This document shows positions 23,818 through 35,262 of a stretch of DNA of 64,000 nucleotides, piece by piece (the first letter of the stretch is position 1; every line of letters begins with the position of its first letter). The notes under the pieces were generated by a model, which worked only from the letters and a program-made list of their open reading frames with translations, was not told where the DNA came from and did not search any database. The position numbers and the translations under genes are program-made. Origin of the DNA: Mantis religiosa (taxonomy: Eukaryota; Arthropoda; Insecta; Mantodea; Mantidae); contig CM060951.1 in the NCBI GenBank assembly GCA_030765055.1, positions 53,695,437 to 53,759,436 on the forward strand, written 5' to 3'.

Positions 23818-23908
23818 AGGAGGAGGAGGAGGAGGAGGAGGAGGAGGAGGAGGAGGAGGAGGAGGAGGAGGAGGAGGAGGAGGAGGAGGAGGAGGAGGAG
23901 GAGGAGGA
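23818..23908. repeat. (AGG)30 microsatellite
   Basis: About 30 uninterrupted AGG units. The long Ser-rich minus-strand frame across it is a shadow of the repeat. Confidence 0.95.
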
Positions 23909-25141
23909 ACAATAAATATAGCTGGATGCTGAGCTTAATGCCCTCACAAACATTCCTAGTTTTTTAAAGCAAAAATAAAATAATAAGCTTCCAAGTTTAA
24001 TTCAGATAATTATAACATGATCACGTTTCTTGGGAAATTTTTGGAATAGATACTTTATAGAAGTAGAGAAAAATGTTTAATGTTCAGCAACTTCTTAGAA
24101 CTTCACACACTCTCAAGCAAACTAGAAAATACTAAGCTCCTAAATACAAACCTTATTTGTTGCAAAGCGTTTACTTAGAAAATACTTATCAGTTACCACA
24201 CTTAGATGTCTTATATCATGAGCAAACATATTAAAGGAGTTAATTTGATGAGAGCAACTTAAAATCAGAACATATGTTGCTCAAGATATAGGGAAAAGAA
24301 AGAAGGGTGAAAACATGGGAATGTTACCTAACACAGAAGATTGAATGTCTTTATACCAAGTGGTGATCTATCACTAAATAAAAATCAGCAAAAACAACAT
24401 CCTGATTCCATCAATACTGTGATCATATTAAACACTTTTTCCCAAATTTATATGAGTTATTAATTTAAAATAACCATTACCAAAGAAGAAATTCCTGTGT
24501 TCATATCTTTTTATCTCTTTATTAAAAGTTTTCTTTCTGGATTTCCTTTTGGCTAAAAGTGACAAAACAAATATGATAGAAGTGCCAATACTTTTTAAGA
24601 ATTTACAACTCAGATTCAAGTTTCAGGACCAGTTCCTTTAATAAAAAGAAAAAGAAAAGAAAATTACATTGTGAATGTGTTATACTGACAGAACTGCATG
24701 GTATACATACAACCTCATCCGATTTTACTTGGAAATCAAAACTGTTCCATGACCCTACATCTCTGGATTTGAATTGGTAGTAAGGACTACATTAAGTCAC
24801 ATAATGTCATTCTGATGGCTAGTAGTCTTGACATTTGTGTCCTATTAAACATATCGGCCACATGAACACAAGTCACGTTGCACCAAGGTGGAAGACCTTC
24901 ATTTAGAGCACTCAAATTCACATCATGAATGCTATCTTTTTTAATTTCAACTTCCTCTGACCCATGCAAATTAAGTTCAAAAGAACGATAACCTCATCCT
25001 AAAACAGAAAAATCTAATGTTTCATTCACAAGAATTTCTTTACTTACTCTGCAAAACATTCTTATAGAAGTTTATTACTTCAGCAACTTCTTGTTACTCA
25101 AGATAAACTTTCAATTCATATTTATACACTGTTATGTGATA
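23909..25141. other. intron, nothing recognised
   Basis: AT-rich, no supported feature. Confidence 0.3.
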
Positions 25142-26081
25142 TGAGGGACACTATATTTTGAGCCTTGGCAACCCTAAATATTGTAATTGCAATCTGACAT
25201 TTCCAATGGAAAATTTCACATTGACTAGAATCTACTTCAGACATTCTGTCAATAGACATTTTGTTTTGTTTACATTAACTTGAAAATTGTGTCTCAACAA
25301 AAACATGGAACTAACTCGTGAAAATGTTTGTGCAATCCACTTTTGATGTGAATTATGAAGACAAGAGTACATTGATCAACTAACTTCCATATTTGGCAAC
25401 AAAGCTCCATCCTTTGCCAGCGTGAAAAGCTGGTGTAATAATTTAACATAGCCGCCATTAGCTCAAAGATGAAGTTTGTGAAGATTGTCCAAAATCAGTT
25501 GTGTCAGAAAACATTGATGCTGTGCAATAACTAATAATGCAACATCGTCATGTGGCATACTGTAAGATTGAGGTGACCGTAGGCATTAGGTCCACCAGCT
25601 TATATAAGATATTGCAATATTATTTAGCCATGAAAAAGGTTTGCTTTCGTTGGATCCCACGTAATTTGATGCAATCTCAAAAAGATGCTTGTTTCAATTG
25701 GTGTACAAACATGCTGAAGAAATACAATGGTGGTGCCTCAAAGGATATATATAAGATTGTAACAGGTGACGAATCATGGATCTATGCGTAGGAGTCAGAA
25801 CGTAAATAGCAGTTACGAAAGTTGTTTGCACTCGAAGCACTTCAAAGCAAATGGCCACCTGCTTTTTCAGCAAAACTGGCCATGTGGCAACAGTGCCTTT
25901 AGAGGAACATAAAACGGTCAATGCCAAATGGTATACCACCATTTGTTTGCGGAAGTCTTTGGTGAAATAAGGAAAACCGACAAGAACTGCAGGATCATTC
26001 ATCAAGACAATGTAAGCACACACATCACATCTAACAAAAGATCATTTGAAGGCTCAAAAAATCGAATTCATAGGTCATCCG

Positions 26082-27655
26082 TAGGGGTGGTGAAAGTTAT
26101 AAAGTAAGTGACCACTCTTTTGGAATGTGGAAAGCAACCTTTCCCACTAAATTAGCCTATTGTTCCACCATTGCCCATATGATGTATGTTTGGTACTGAA
26201 GCGAGTTAGTTGTTTTACACAAGAAAGCCTCCTTACGACGCTTAATGACTGTCATAAATCTATCTTCACAACCCAGTTAACGGAAAATTTCAATCTTTGT
26301 CTCTGAAAACCAATAGCAATCCTAATTTTAAGAAAGTGATAAACACATGTTAATTCCATTTGGAGTTCTGAATTGCCAAAGTTCCAATTTTCATAGTTCT
26401 GTTCAGTTTTACGTGCAGCTTTCATTCATTCTATGTGTAGATCACGTCAATAAGTGGAAAGATGGTGAGAGCGAAAATATCAAACAGCAGGCAGAGGCAG
26501 AAAATGTGACAAATGTCTTTCTCCAAGACGTTGGTAAGCTTTTTAATCCTGTCACTGCTGGTAAAAAACGTAACATAACCCATGACATAACAGCCCCAAA
26601 TGGGCCTGAGCCTACCAACCTGACTGCCGGCCTCACGCCCACTTATGTACGGCAGAGGTGGGCAATCATCCAACCAATACGGGGAGGAGATGTGGTTAGC
26701 ATCTCGGCATCCCCCAGCTGGAATGTTGGTTTCTGTGACCAGGGCCGCTTACCTATCATAAGCTCCTCACTTTCCTCATGGTGCTGAGTGGGCATCGGTC
26801 CTATAACCGGGACCTAAAATCCCCACCACAGAGGTGGGATTGAACCCCGGCCGCTTTCCATTGCCAGGGACCAAGGCATGCTGCCTTAGCCCGCTAAGCC
26901 ACGGCGCAGAGCTGTCACTGCTGGTAGAGTAACTTAAATAAATTATACGGCTTAAAGTGAAAGTAAAGGTAACATCCCAGTTTTTTGTATTGATAAAATG
27001 CATAGTTTTGTTTAGGGATATGAGTAGTTTCGTTCACAACTGATACAAACAAAGCAGAATAATAACGATGTAGACTGCCTGCAAATGCTGTGGCTGTTAA
27101 GCTCAAATACCCAGAGTTTGCCCGAGCAGCTCAGAAATGATTTGGGGTTCTACCAACAGTGTAGATGCTGAAAGATATTTCAGTAAATATAATGATTGTG
27201 GCAGGAGGACTCAAATGACAGAAAAGAATGTTGAAATATGTTCAGTGCTTTCATTCAACAGCATTACTGAATCATAAACTAGGCTAATTTAGTGCATTTA
27301 CTTTTTATTGTGTTAGTTCTACATCAGTATGAATTTATCTTTTTTGTGTTATGCAATATGCTTCAGTCTGTATCAGATTGTTCTATATTTCTGCGTATTG
27401 CTTTAACCTATATTAATGTGAAATAAATTGACAATTTATGCACTTTTAACTCACCGTCATTAATAACCCTCCATAAATGTGTTTTAAATTTAATATAAGC
27501 AATATTAATATTCATCATTTAACAACATTAACTCAAACTTTCTTAAAAATGCTATAAAATGCTAAATTGCAAATGCACAAATGCTATAAACTACTAAATT
27601 TAAAAATCAAAATGCTAAATTTCTGATTTCAAAATGCTAAATATCACTACCCCTA
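26082..27655 (+). mobile_element. hAT transposon inserted in the mariner
   Basis: Termini TAGGGGTGGTGA (left) and TCACTACCCCTA (right) are inverted. The 8-bp flanks are GTCATCCG (26074-26081) and GTCATTCA (27656-27663). The related mariner copy shows GTCATCCG at this point, so the right flank is a mutated target duplication of the hAT length. Near 27095-27280 a broken frame keeps YPEFARAAQ, then ERYFSKYND, R and an N-x-E-x8-N end, which fits the hAT C-terminal dimerisation region. The rest of the transposase is missing. Confidence 0.8.
26580..26930 (-). mobile_element. SINE family D (tRNA-derived) inside the hAT
   Basis: On the minus strand it starts with GCGCCGTGGCTTAGCGG (A-box-like) and GGGGTTCAATCCC (B-box-like), then a 250-bp body. 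It lies inside the hAT, giving four layers: intron, mariner, hAT, SINE. Confidence 0.65.
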
Positions 27656-27940
27656 GTCATTCACCATACACTCTTGATTTGGCACCCAATGACTTGTTTT
27701 TGTTCCCGAACATCAAGGACAAATTGCATGGACAACGATTTTCATCGGCAGAAGCAGCTTCAAAAACCATTTTTGGAGCTGTCTCAAGAGAACTGGCATA
27801 AGTGTGTAAACAAATGGTTTGAACGGATGCAAAAGTATATTGATCATAAAGGAGAATATTTTTACAGTCAATAAAGCAGTATTCAATCAGAAATTACTTT
27901 GTTTTAATTATTAGGCTTAAAATACAAATAATGCCCCTCG

Positions 27941-28600
27941 TACATTAGATAAAGCAGAAGTCATATTTTTTTTACCCATTAAAATTCTACACCCTTTGTA
28001 TTATCGTAAGAAAATAGTATTAGTGGCTTTCCACTAAGTATGGAAAATTCAAACCAATAGAAAAGAATATCTTGTAAACTATTAATTCCACAAAATAAAG
28101 AGATCTACATTGTCTGGGTGGTAATATTTGGTCTCTTATGGTTTACCACCATAAGAGACAAAATATTATTCAAACACACTTCCTACTTCCTTATAAACTT
28201 GCATTACTCTCTCACAGAAACAGACAAGGAGCGCTTTCACTGAAGTAGATAGATGCAAAAATTTTAAAAAATGAGTCATATATTACATCCGCATGATTTT
28301 TCACTTCCAAATCATACTACAGAAGCAAATTAAGAGAGTAAATATGGTTTGTATGGCTACCACACTTCACTGGTTTTTCAAACCTTAATAGATGCAAAAC
28401 TTGATAGATTCTCAATGCTCTACTGAAAGTCATACATAGTCAAGTAAAATATCACATGACATTGTATTGGAGGTACTAATTTTCATCTCAGACTTTATTC
28501 TTAGCCGGGAAGACATTTCGACGATTGTTAGTTTTCTGGCAACTATAAATGCACACAGCATACATTCATTCTTGTTGTGGTGTTCTTAAAAGAGGCACAA
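27941..28600. other. intron with a small alternating palindrome
   Basis: Contains the 28117-28166 X-A-X'-A' structure; otherwise nothing recognised. Confidence 0.35.
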
Positions 28601-28899
28601 ATTTGTTTGTGTAAGAAAAATGGATACATGTGTTGAATTTACTATTGCAATTGAAGAATTCATGGGTTAGTACAAAATCTAGAACTAAACACAAGGTGCC
28701 TCATACAAAGAAATGTAAAATTGAGCAACATGAACCTAATGTAAAGTGTTCTCATAGACTAGTTCATGAGCAGATTCCACATCTAACCACAAGGTTAAAG
28801 GTAGTAAGCAGTGTGAAGTGGCAGAGGTGACAAATGAGAATATTATGACTCCATAAAGATTAGTTTTTATGCAAAAACAAACTATGTCCATAAAACATC

Positions 28900-30180
28900 A
28901 GGAAAGCAGATGGATACACAGTACCTGTTTGGTAATCAAGCTCCCAGGGGATGATGGGTCTATCAAAAGACCAACTGTCTTTTCTAAAAATCAGATTTCA
29001 TTATACTGGACTCTCACCAGGAAAAAGGAAGGAAAACAAGAGAGAGAGAGAGGAAAGAAACAGTGGGGGTAACACCACAGGTAAGGAGCATCATGAGCTT
29101 ACTGCAGTTAAAAGTGACATCAAATTTCAAATCTCAAGAGATTTGAGACCTCAGAGAGAACTACTGTTCCATGTATATATATTACACTTATTTATTTATT
29201 CTAAAGAAAAAAATGAATTCGAAATTCATTGCAGGCTGCATAAACTTTGTCCAAATAAATTTTATAGCATTATGAAAGAAAACAAGCCTATTGTAGTGAA
29301 GACATGTTTTCAACAACACCAACATCTGACCAAACTGTTGATGCAGTTTTCTATGCACAACAGGTATGGGATAATCTCTGTGTTATGTTACATTCTAAGA
29401 CATAAGATAAAAGACACCTCATTCTAAGGCTGGTTGGAAACCCTGTCTTCAAAAGGGTGCAATCAAGTCACATGTGCATTGCTATGTTTCTTGTTAGGGC
29501 TAGAAAGGACAATAACTAACAGACTTTCCAGTATTCATCTATTTTCTGGCTCCTGCCTTAAGCACAACAAAAACATTATGCTGGCTTTGCTGATTGCAGT
29601 TTTAGAACAAAGCAGGAATTTCACCTGTATTCTCCACTTTTTCCCCCATTAGGAGTCGCAGTTACATGGCACCCATCAGTTTTACGGAAGAATAAAAAAA
29701 GACTATAGAAAAATGGAGGATATCTTGACTCCTAAGGATTGCTATAACATATACCAAATCATGGTCCAGTGAAGATCCTAAACACACTCAAGCTTCGAAC
29801 ACACAACAGAAAGCAAGTGTTGCAGTATGGAATACATACACAGTATCGCCTATAGATGTCACTGTGCTGAAAATAGGGTTTAAAACATGAAGCAGCAAGT
29901 TACAATCCACTGTTCTTCCTGAAGTAAACATGGAATCTATGGAAAAGAAGGACGTTAAAAAATTAATGCAATATTTTGAAATAACGAAGGGACATATGAC
30001 ATGTATAAGTTTCTTAAGGCAGAATAATTTTACAAACCATGTTTTTATTGTAGTACTTTTCCCGTTTGCTGCAAGCCTAGTAATGCTTATCCTAAGCAAA
30101 TTGTCTTCATTTGCCGAGTTTTGCATACATTTTTCGTTTTTAAATCCCATACAAAATAGGAAAATATCTGTACTTTGAAT
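28900..30180 (+). pseudogene. decayed DUF7869-type ORF
   Basis: Successive broken frames keep a familiar order seen in DUF7869 proteins of insects and other animals: an AVFYAQQVWDNLC-like start, KGCNQVTCALLCFL, then SIHLFSGSCLKHNKNIML (family form: FSD.CGGQNKN), then HFFPH and, after one frameshift, a FYGRIKKDYRKMEDILTPKD stretch. The family is common and poorly characterised and often looks transposon-linked. At least four frame breaks mean this copy is dead. The first 300 bp are uncertain. Confidence 0.45.
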
Positions 30181-30443
30181 ATTATATCAGATGTCTCAAA
30201 ATGACCTACACATAAACATCTTTTATTTAAATAAAAAAGCTGTATCCTCAAATAAAAAAGAAATATATATTTTTCCAGATTTTTTATTTTGTGGATCTGT
30301 TGACTTTTGCAAAAATGCTCCTCAATTTTCAAAAAGATTTTCTCCAGTCATTTGCATTTTGAGTGTTTTCCAATCACAATTATGCAATACTGCGAATTCT
30401 TTCAGCAATAATATCTAACCAAATTGATTAATCTGCAGCTTAC

Positions 30444-30591
30444 CCTGGTATCTATCCTTAATGGCTGCTGAACCTCTGGTTTTGCTTCTCCAAGGCGGAT
30501 TTTCTTGAACGGTGGGCCTAAGTCGAGCTGCACAGCTGTACCTCCCGATGGTACTAGTGCAGGTCCCATATTCTCTCTATACGATTCCGCC
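30444..30591 (-). CDS. Smr: Smrter/NCoR exon, N-terminal linker
   Basis: The exon is 148 nt (1 nt plus 49 codons). Its acceptor is gtatttcag ending at 30592 and its donor is gtaagc at 30443-30438. It encodes a linker with a basic stretch (GPPFKKIRLGEAKPEVQQP) matching the position where vertebrate NCoR has its KRPRL-type segment upstream of the TBL1/GPS2-binding coiled coil. It starts by completing the Gln codon of the polyQ exon and ends in phase 0, which fits the next exon at 22286. The flanking introns are about 4.2 kb and 8.2 kb. Confidence 0.82.
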
Positions 30592-32051
30592 CTGAAATAC
30601 AGGAAACACATTCATGAGTCTGCATTTACAAAGTTTATGTTACATTAGCAATAATGTGTATGCAGTACAGTTTCCAACAAATCTCAAACAAGTGCTACGC
30701 TCATATCATAATCATATTTTGAGAATTTCATGCTCCTTTTAGAAAATAACACAATTACCACAAAAATTACATTATAAACATTAAAGCTTTTAACCAACTT
30801 TTTTTCCCCACTAAAAATGAAGTTTATGTGTATATATTGGCAAATATTTTGAAGCAGAAGCTACTTAATTGTTAAAATTTCATTGCTTATTAATTCCTGG
30901 CATTTTGTACACACTGTACTTAGATCAGTATGAAGTGTCATGATGTGTATCTATGCATCTTTCACTACTCCAAGAAACTTACCATTACTTCTAGGTATAG
31001 ACTATTGTTATGACATGCATATTCTCCCCTATAGCTTTTCCAATTTATATTCTTGTACCCATTTTTTCCTGTAAAACACTTATGTGACCATAGTTGAATA
31101 CTAACATGTATGTAAACATTAATTTTTAAGTCAGTTATGGTATGTTATTTATTAAAAAAAGAATGCAGAAATGATGGAAATAAAAATAAAATATAATTTC
31201 CGCAATGTTTCCTAACTTGACTTTGATAAGCAAATACTTCATTTTTATGCAGGTTTCTTCTATCACATTACAATTATTGGCTATTTTTATGCTGAACATT
31301 TTACAGTTTTAACCTAGACGTCCAGTAACCAAGAATAGTTTTGAAGGAAAAAAAGTATACTGTTTAGCATAGTAAATGAAGACTTGTGTTACAGACAATA
31401 AATTTCTATTCTCAGTAACTAAAATACTCAAATCTTCTTGGCAGCGGGCAGATTCATTGCATTAACACCACGTTGGAAGAGACACTTTGATAAAGTCATA
31501 GAAAGTTGTGCCTGGTGTGTGTGACTGCCAGAAAACAAAACTGAAGAAGAAAAATAGGTTTAGAAGAGGTGTCGATGAACCAGCAAACCAATCAATAGCA
31601 AACATAGAGAAATTGATGCTTTATGTCAAGAATCAAGCCAAAAAGCTGCCAAATGAACTTCTAATGTTAAAGCAGATGCAAGATTGGCTGATCATAAGCA
31701 ATACACTAAACTGAGACAACAGAAACTTACTTCCCCCCCCCCTTTTTTTTTTTTTTTGCTGCCGACTAGTTTGAAGCTCTACTGTGTACGATGCAAATAC
31801 AACTCCATTAAAAATATTTGAGTGATGCAGGTACATGTTTTTGCATTGTTCTTATGTCACTCTCAGGATAACCCGGATTTTCGTTAGCTCGGATTGGCCC
31901 TGGTCCCTATTGATCTGTACTTCAAAAGCATACATTGTTTCAAAGACAGTAACTCCAAATGGCAGGAGCACAATTTAGCCCCTCATATCATCAACTACTT
32001 TGTCTATTATTTGAAGCAAAAGGTTAGAAACAGTGATGTATTTAACATTTG
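30592..32051. other. intron, mostly unassigned
   Basis: A plus-strand frame at 31508-31711 is Lys/Arg-rich without a recognisable family. A C-run/T-run block sits at 31731-31758. Confidence 0.3.
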
Positions 32052-32872
32052 AAAGTAATGAGTCGGTAATTCAAACACAAACTTCATTTAAATTATCCGT
32101 ACTTGGACATGTTTCGGACAATGGTTTGTCCCCATCGTCAGCAGTTATCCGACTGGTTGGATCTGTGATTTCCTGAAGTGAGCTGGGTGTCTGTGGTGGC
32201 ATCTGTTGTCTGTGAGATGAACTTCCAGAGAGAGTTTTCAGGCGGCAATTCGAAATTTAAAGTATACTGTTTGTTTTTTATAATTAGCAACTTTTCCCAA
32301 ACATCGAGTTTGGCTGCGTTACTGGCTGGCTTTAATAGTTTTATATTTGGTATAATTTCATGATTGGTAGACCAGAAATGGTGGGCTATTGCTGATTTTT
32401 CTATTTGTTTGTATTTCACACATCTCATATGTTCCTGTAATCTAATATGTAAACTTCTTTTAGTCTTTTTCTAATATGTAAACTAAAAGAAGTTTACATA
32501 TTAGATTACAGGAACATATGAGATGTGTGAAATACAAATAAATAGAAATATCAGCAATAGCCCACCATTTCTGGTCTACTATTAAAGCCAGCCAGTAATG
32601 CAGCCAAACTCGATGTTTGGGAAAAGTTGCTAATTATAAAAAACAAACAGTATACTTTAAATTTCGAATTGCCGCCTGAAAACTCCCTTTGGAAGTTCAT
32701 CTCACAGACAACAGATGCCACCACAGACAACCAGCTCACTTCAGGAAACCACGGGATCCAAACAGTCGGATAACTGCTGACGATGGGGACAACCGTTCTC
32801 CCAAACATGTCCAAGTAAGGATAATTTAAGTGATGTTTGTGTTTGAATTACTGACTCATTACTTTTAAATAT
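32052..32872. repeat. 0.8-kb inverted dimer of a Penelope-like 3' part
   Basis: The left arm 32052-32460 and right arm 32480-32872 are inverted copies of about 400 bp with few differences. The right arm lacks about 30 bp near 32570. The minus frame of the left arm (32428-32138) reads KSAIAHHFWSTNHEI, KLDVWEKLLIIKNKQYTLN and PPENSLWKFI, the C-terminal Penelope-like block also seen at 8.1 and 17.9 kb. The right arm encodes the same outward on the plus strand. The loop repeats TCTAATATGTAAAC from the left arm. The two copies are joined at their truncated 5' ends. Confidence 0.65.
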
Positions 32873-33364
32873 GTTATCTATGTTTCCAAAGAACTAAATT
32901 ATGCTCCACTCAATGCCAATTCCAAAAAAAATTCAATCTCAAATGAATATTAGTTGTAATGAAAGCAACTTGAGATATAAAACATTCCAAGAGGAGTTGT
33001 CAGATATCTTCCTTATATTTGGTATGTTCTGGCTTGATAGTTCCTCACATTCTAGGAAGTAGCAAAGTAAAATGGTGAAGCCTTGCCTTGTGTGTTTGTG
33101 CTTTTAAATTTAACACATTTTCATAGTGAGTCCATTTTTAGAGCTTAAGTAATATTTAGGACATATGCTGAACAAACATTTTACCCTAAATATGAACAAC
33201 ACCCATTCACACAGAATAAATGTAAGAACTTGTATTAAAATAAATTTCACAAAAGTTTTGACCATTTGCTTACTGCAGAGAGAATGCGCACCAGGCAGAA
33301 ATGTCACAATTATACCATGTAATGCTATAGTATAATAACCTTATTATTGCTGTACTCAATAGAA

Positions 33365-33480
33365 AAATCAAATATTGCCTCGATCGAATAGTCACAACTT
33401 GGCTTCTCAACCCAGAGGTTCCACGTTTGATACCTGGCTGGGTTAGGGAATTTTTCTTTAATCAGAATTATTTGCTATAC
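33365..33480 (+). mobile_element. SINE family E fragment
   Basis: tRNA-like head with CACGTTTGATACCTGG followed by GGGAATTTTTCTTTAATCA. The same head-plus-tail layout is at 55690-55800. Confidence 0.4.
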
Positions 33481-33633
33481 CTTCCACATAGTGTAGGACT
33501 ATGAATTTGGGAGTGAAAGTTAGCCTTTTTAATGTTAAAACTAAATAAACTTCAAGAAAACAAATAGTTCAGCTATGAATAAAAACAGCTGTTTCTCAAC
33601 TCAAAGCTTTCAGTATGACCAGAAGTTGTATAT

Positions 33634-34091
33634 TGTCACCCAATTAGCGGAAAGTGCAACCAACGACAGCTGAGTAAGGGGCCAGAGGCAGCCAACCACA
33701 CCCTCCCCTTAGTCTCTGTCACTAACTGAGGGGGATGATTAGGGAAATGTCACTTGTCGCTGGCCGCCTCTTTCCCCCCTCCCACTGCCATCTGGAACTT
33801 TCGCGGTAATTCACTGAAACCAGAGACTTCTAGAAGACGGCGATATTCCTATAAAAAGGGCTGCAGTGAGTGAATTCAGTCAGTCAGTGAGTCAGTGCTT
33901 GACGTGCTAGCGAACGGACGAGAAGACTGTACGTGCATCGGAACGGTAACGGACGAACTGGTGAATCGTAATTGTGTGCATTACGTAATTCTGTGTAATT
34001 GGCAAGTGTTCAACTGTAAGCCGGTGGAAATAAAGAACATTGTTGAGTTTGTGTAATTGGACTTTTCATTTCACGAACCCACAAAGTCACA
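33634..34091 (+). mobile_element. LTR of a gypsy-like retrotransposon
   Basis: A 458-bp segment begins TGTCACCC and ends GTCACA. It contains a TATA box (TATAAAAAGG near 33852), a GTCA-rich start region and AATAAAGAAC near 34029 as polyadenylation signal. ATAT flanks both ends. The sequence right after it (GACGGCGACGCGGGTGCC) resembles an arginine-tRNA-type primer site, so this may be a 5' LTR with some leader rather than a solo LTR. Both readings remain open. Confidence 0.55.
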
Positions 34092-34269
34092 ATATTCTGA
34101 CGGCGACGCGGGTGCCTGCCGTAGAGAAATTAGTGAGTCGAGGCATTTCACCAGCTTTATTGCTTGCCGGCCAGAGAAGCACAAAAAAAAAGGTGGGGAC
34201 TTCAAGGACAGCCGCTAACTGACATCTTTCAAGCCGGAAGCACAAGCCGTGTTGTTAACGTGCGGCTTT

Positions 34270-34499
34270 AATAATGTAATGTGTAGTGTTTAACGCCCGC
34301 TTTTACTACATACGGCACCGCAGGCGATGACACTGATGATACATGAGATGAACATGGAGCACCGGTGGAATGAGATGGCGGGGAAAACCGGAGATCCCGG
34401 AGAAATCCCGCCCCAGCACCGTGTTGTCCACCACAAATCTCACTTTGCGGTCGCCTGGGATCGAACCCGGGCCGCCTTGGTGACAGCCACGGCGCAGCC
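34270..34499 (-). mobile_element. SINE family B (tRNA-derived), with 12-bp target duplication
   Basis: 230 bp flanked by ACGTGCGGCTTT (34258-34269 and 34500-34511). The minus strand starts with a GCGCCGTGGCTGTCACC head and has GGGTTCGATCCC as B box. The body matches 55446-55680, including the GGTTTTCCCCGCC/GTTTCCTCC type block. The perfect duplication suggests a fairly recent insertion. Confidence 0.85.
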
Positions 34500-34511
34500 A
34501 CGTGCGGCTTT

Positions 34512-34800
34512 GCTCAAGACTATTTGAGTAAGGAAGTCAAGAGCATTCGCTTCCAGAACCTTCTCGCCGCGACCGGCTGGATATAAAAGGAGGTGCAAAA
34601 GCCAGCGTCAAGTGGTTTACAGATCACAGTAGTCATGAATGCAGATAAGTCGTGAATGGTTCCGCAAGAAGTGCAATAATGTTTCAACTCCGTGATGACG
34701 AGTCTGCAGGCAGTGTGCGCAGTGAAGAACAGTTTGGTGCTGAAATTTGAGAGAAAAATAATATGAATTGATTATAAAAGATACAACAAAATCTTTTATT
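34512..34800 (+). promoter_or_regulatory. TATA-containing LTR-like segment
   Basis: GGATATAAAAGGAGG near 34580 followed by a GC-mixed start region looks like a U3-R junction of an LTR or leader of the element on the left. It sits just before the polyQ exon, which is on the other strand. There is no sign that it drives the host gene. Confidence 0.3.
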
Positions 34801-34834
34801 TCGAGCTGTCGTCGAATCTGGAAACATTACTTAC

Positions 34835-35182
34835 TGATGTATCCTGGTTCTTAACGCTGGCAGGTACTCTGGTGTTGTTTGCTGCAGGAGGGAGATACGA
34901 GGCCTCATCTGGGTTGGAGGACCCTCACTACGAACATACTCCACTTGTGGAGCTGGCGGCTGTGGCTGCTGTTGCTGTGGTTGCTGCTGTGGTTGTTGTT
35001 GCTGCTGCTGTTGCTGCGGTTGCTGCGGTTGCTGCTGTGGTTGTTGTTGCTGCTGCGGTTGCTGCTGGGATTGCTGCTGAGGTTGCTGTGACTGTTGCTG
35101 TTGTGGTTGAGGTGTTTGCTGCTGTTGTTGCTGCTGCTGTGCCGGCTGAGGTGTTTGCTGCTGCTGCTGCTGCTGTTGCTGT

Positions 35183-35241
<59 letters not shown>

Positions 35242-35262
35242 CTGATGTCGCTCAACAACCTG
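34835..35262 (-). CDS. Smr: Smrter/NCoR exon: polyglutamine segment
   Basis: The exon is 428 nt (142 codons plus 2 nt), with acceptor ctgcag directly before 35262 and donor gtaag at 34834-34830. After a short lead (QVVERH) come 30 uninterrupted Gln codons, mixed CAG and CAA, then roughly 80 residues of Gln broken by Pro, Thr and Ser. A conserved-looking tail follows with EYVRSEG and MRPRISLL. NCOR1 has the same order: a short Gln run followed by an Arg-rich RPSLL-type segment. The exon ends CAT CA in phase 2. The next exon begins with G, which completes CAG. Only this frame is in phase with both neighbours; the Ser/Asn, Ala/Val and Leu frames of the same repeat are shadows. The acceptor is a tandem cagcag, so one Gln may be optional. 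Confidence 0.85.

Larger units (their letters stand above)
25142..27940 (+). mobile_element. mariner transposon (family 2), split by a hAT
   Basis: Flanked by TA (25140-25141, 27941-27942). Terminal repeats share a GGG..A.TATT-TTTGAGCC/GGCTTAAAAT pattern. Without the inserted hAT it is about 1.22 kb, a normal mariner length. Transposase motifs include MELTRENV at the start, VTGDESWIYA with the first Asp, a degraded second-Asp region, LDLAPNDLFLFPN around the third, and a C-terminal KWFERMQKYIDHKGEYF. Stops and frameshifts make it inactive. A sister copy lies at 61246-62718. Confidence 0.9.

Noticed and set aside
31508..31711. Lys/Arg-rich 68-codon frame
   Set aside because: It might be a transposase remnant, but no motif supports this.
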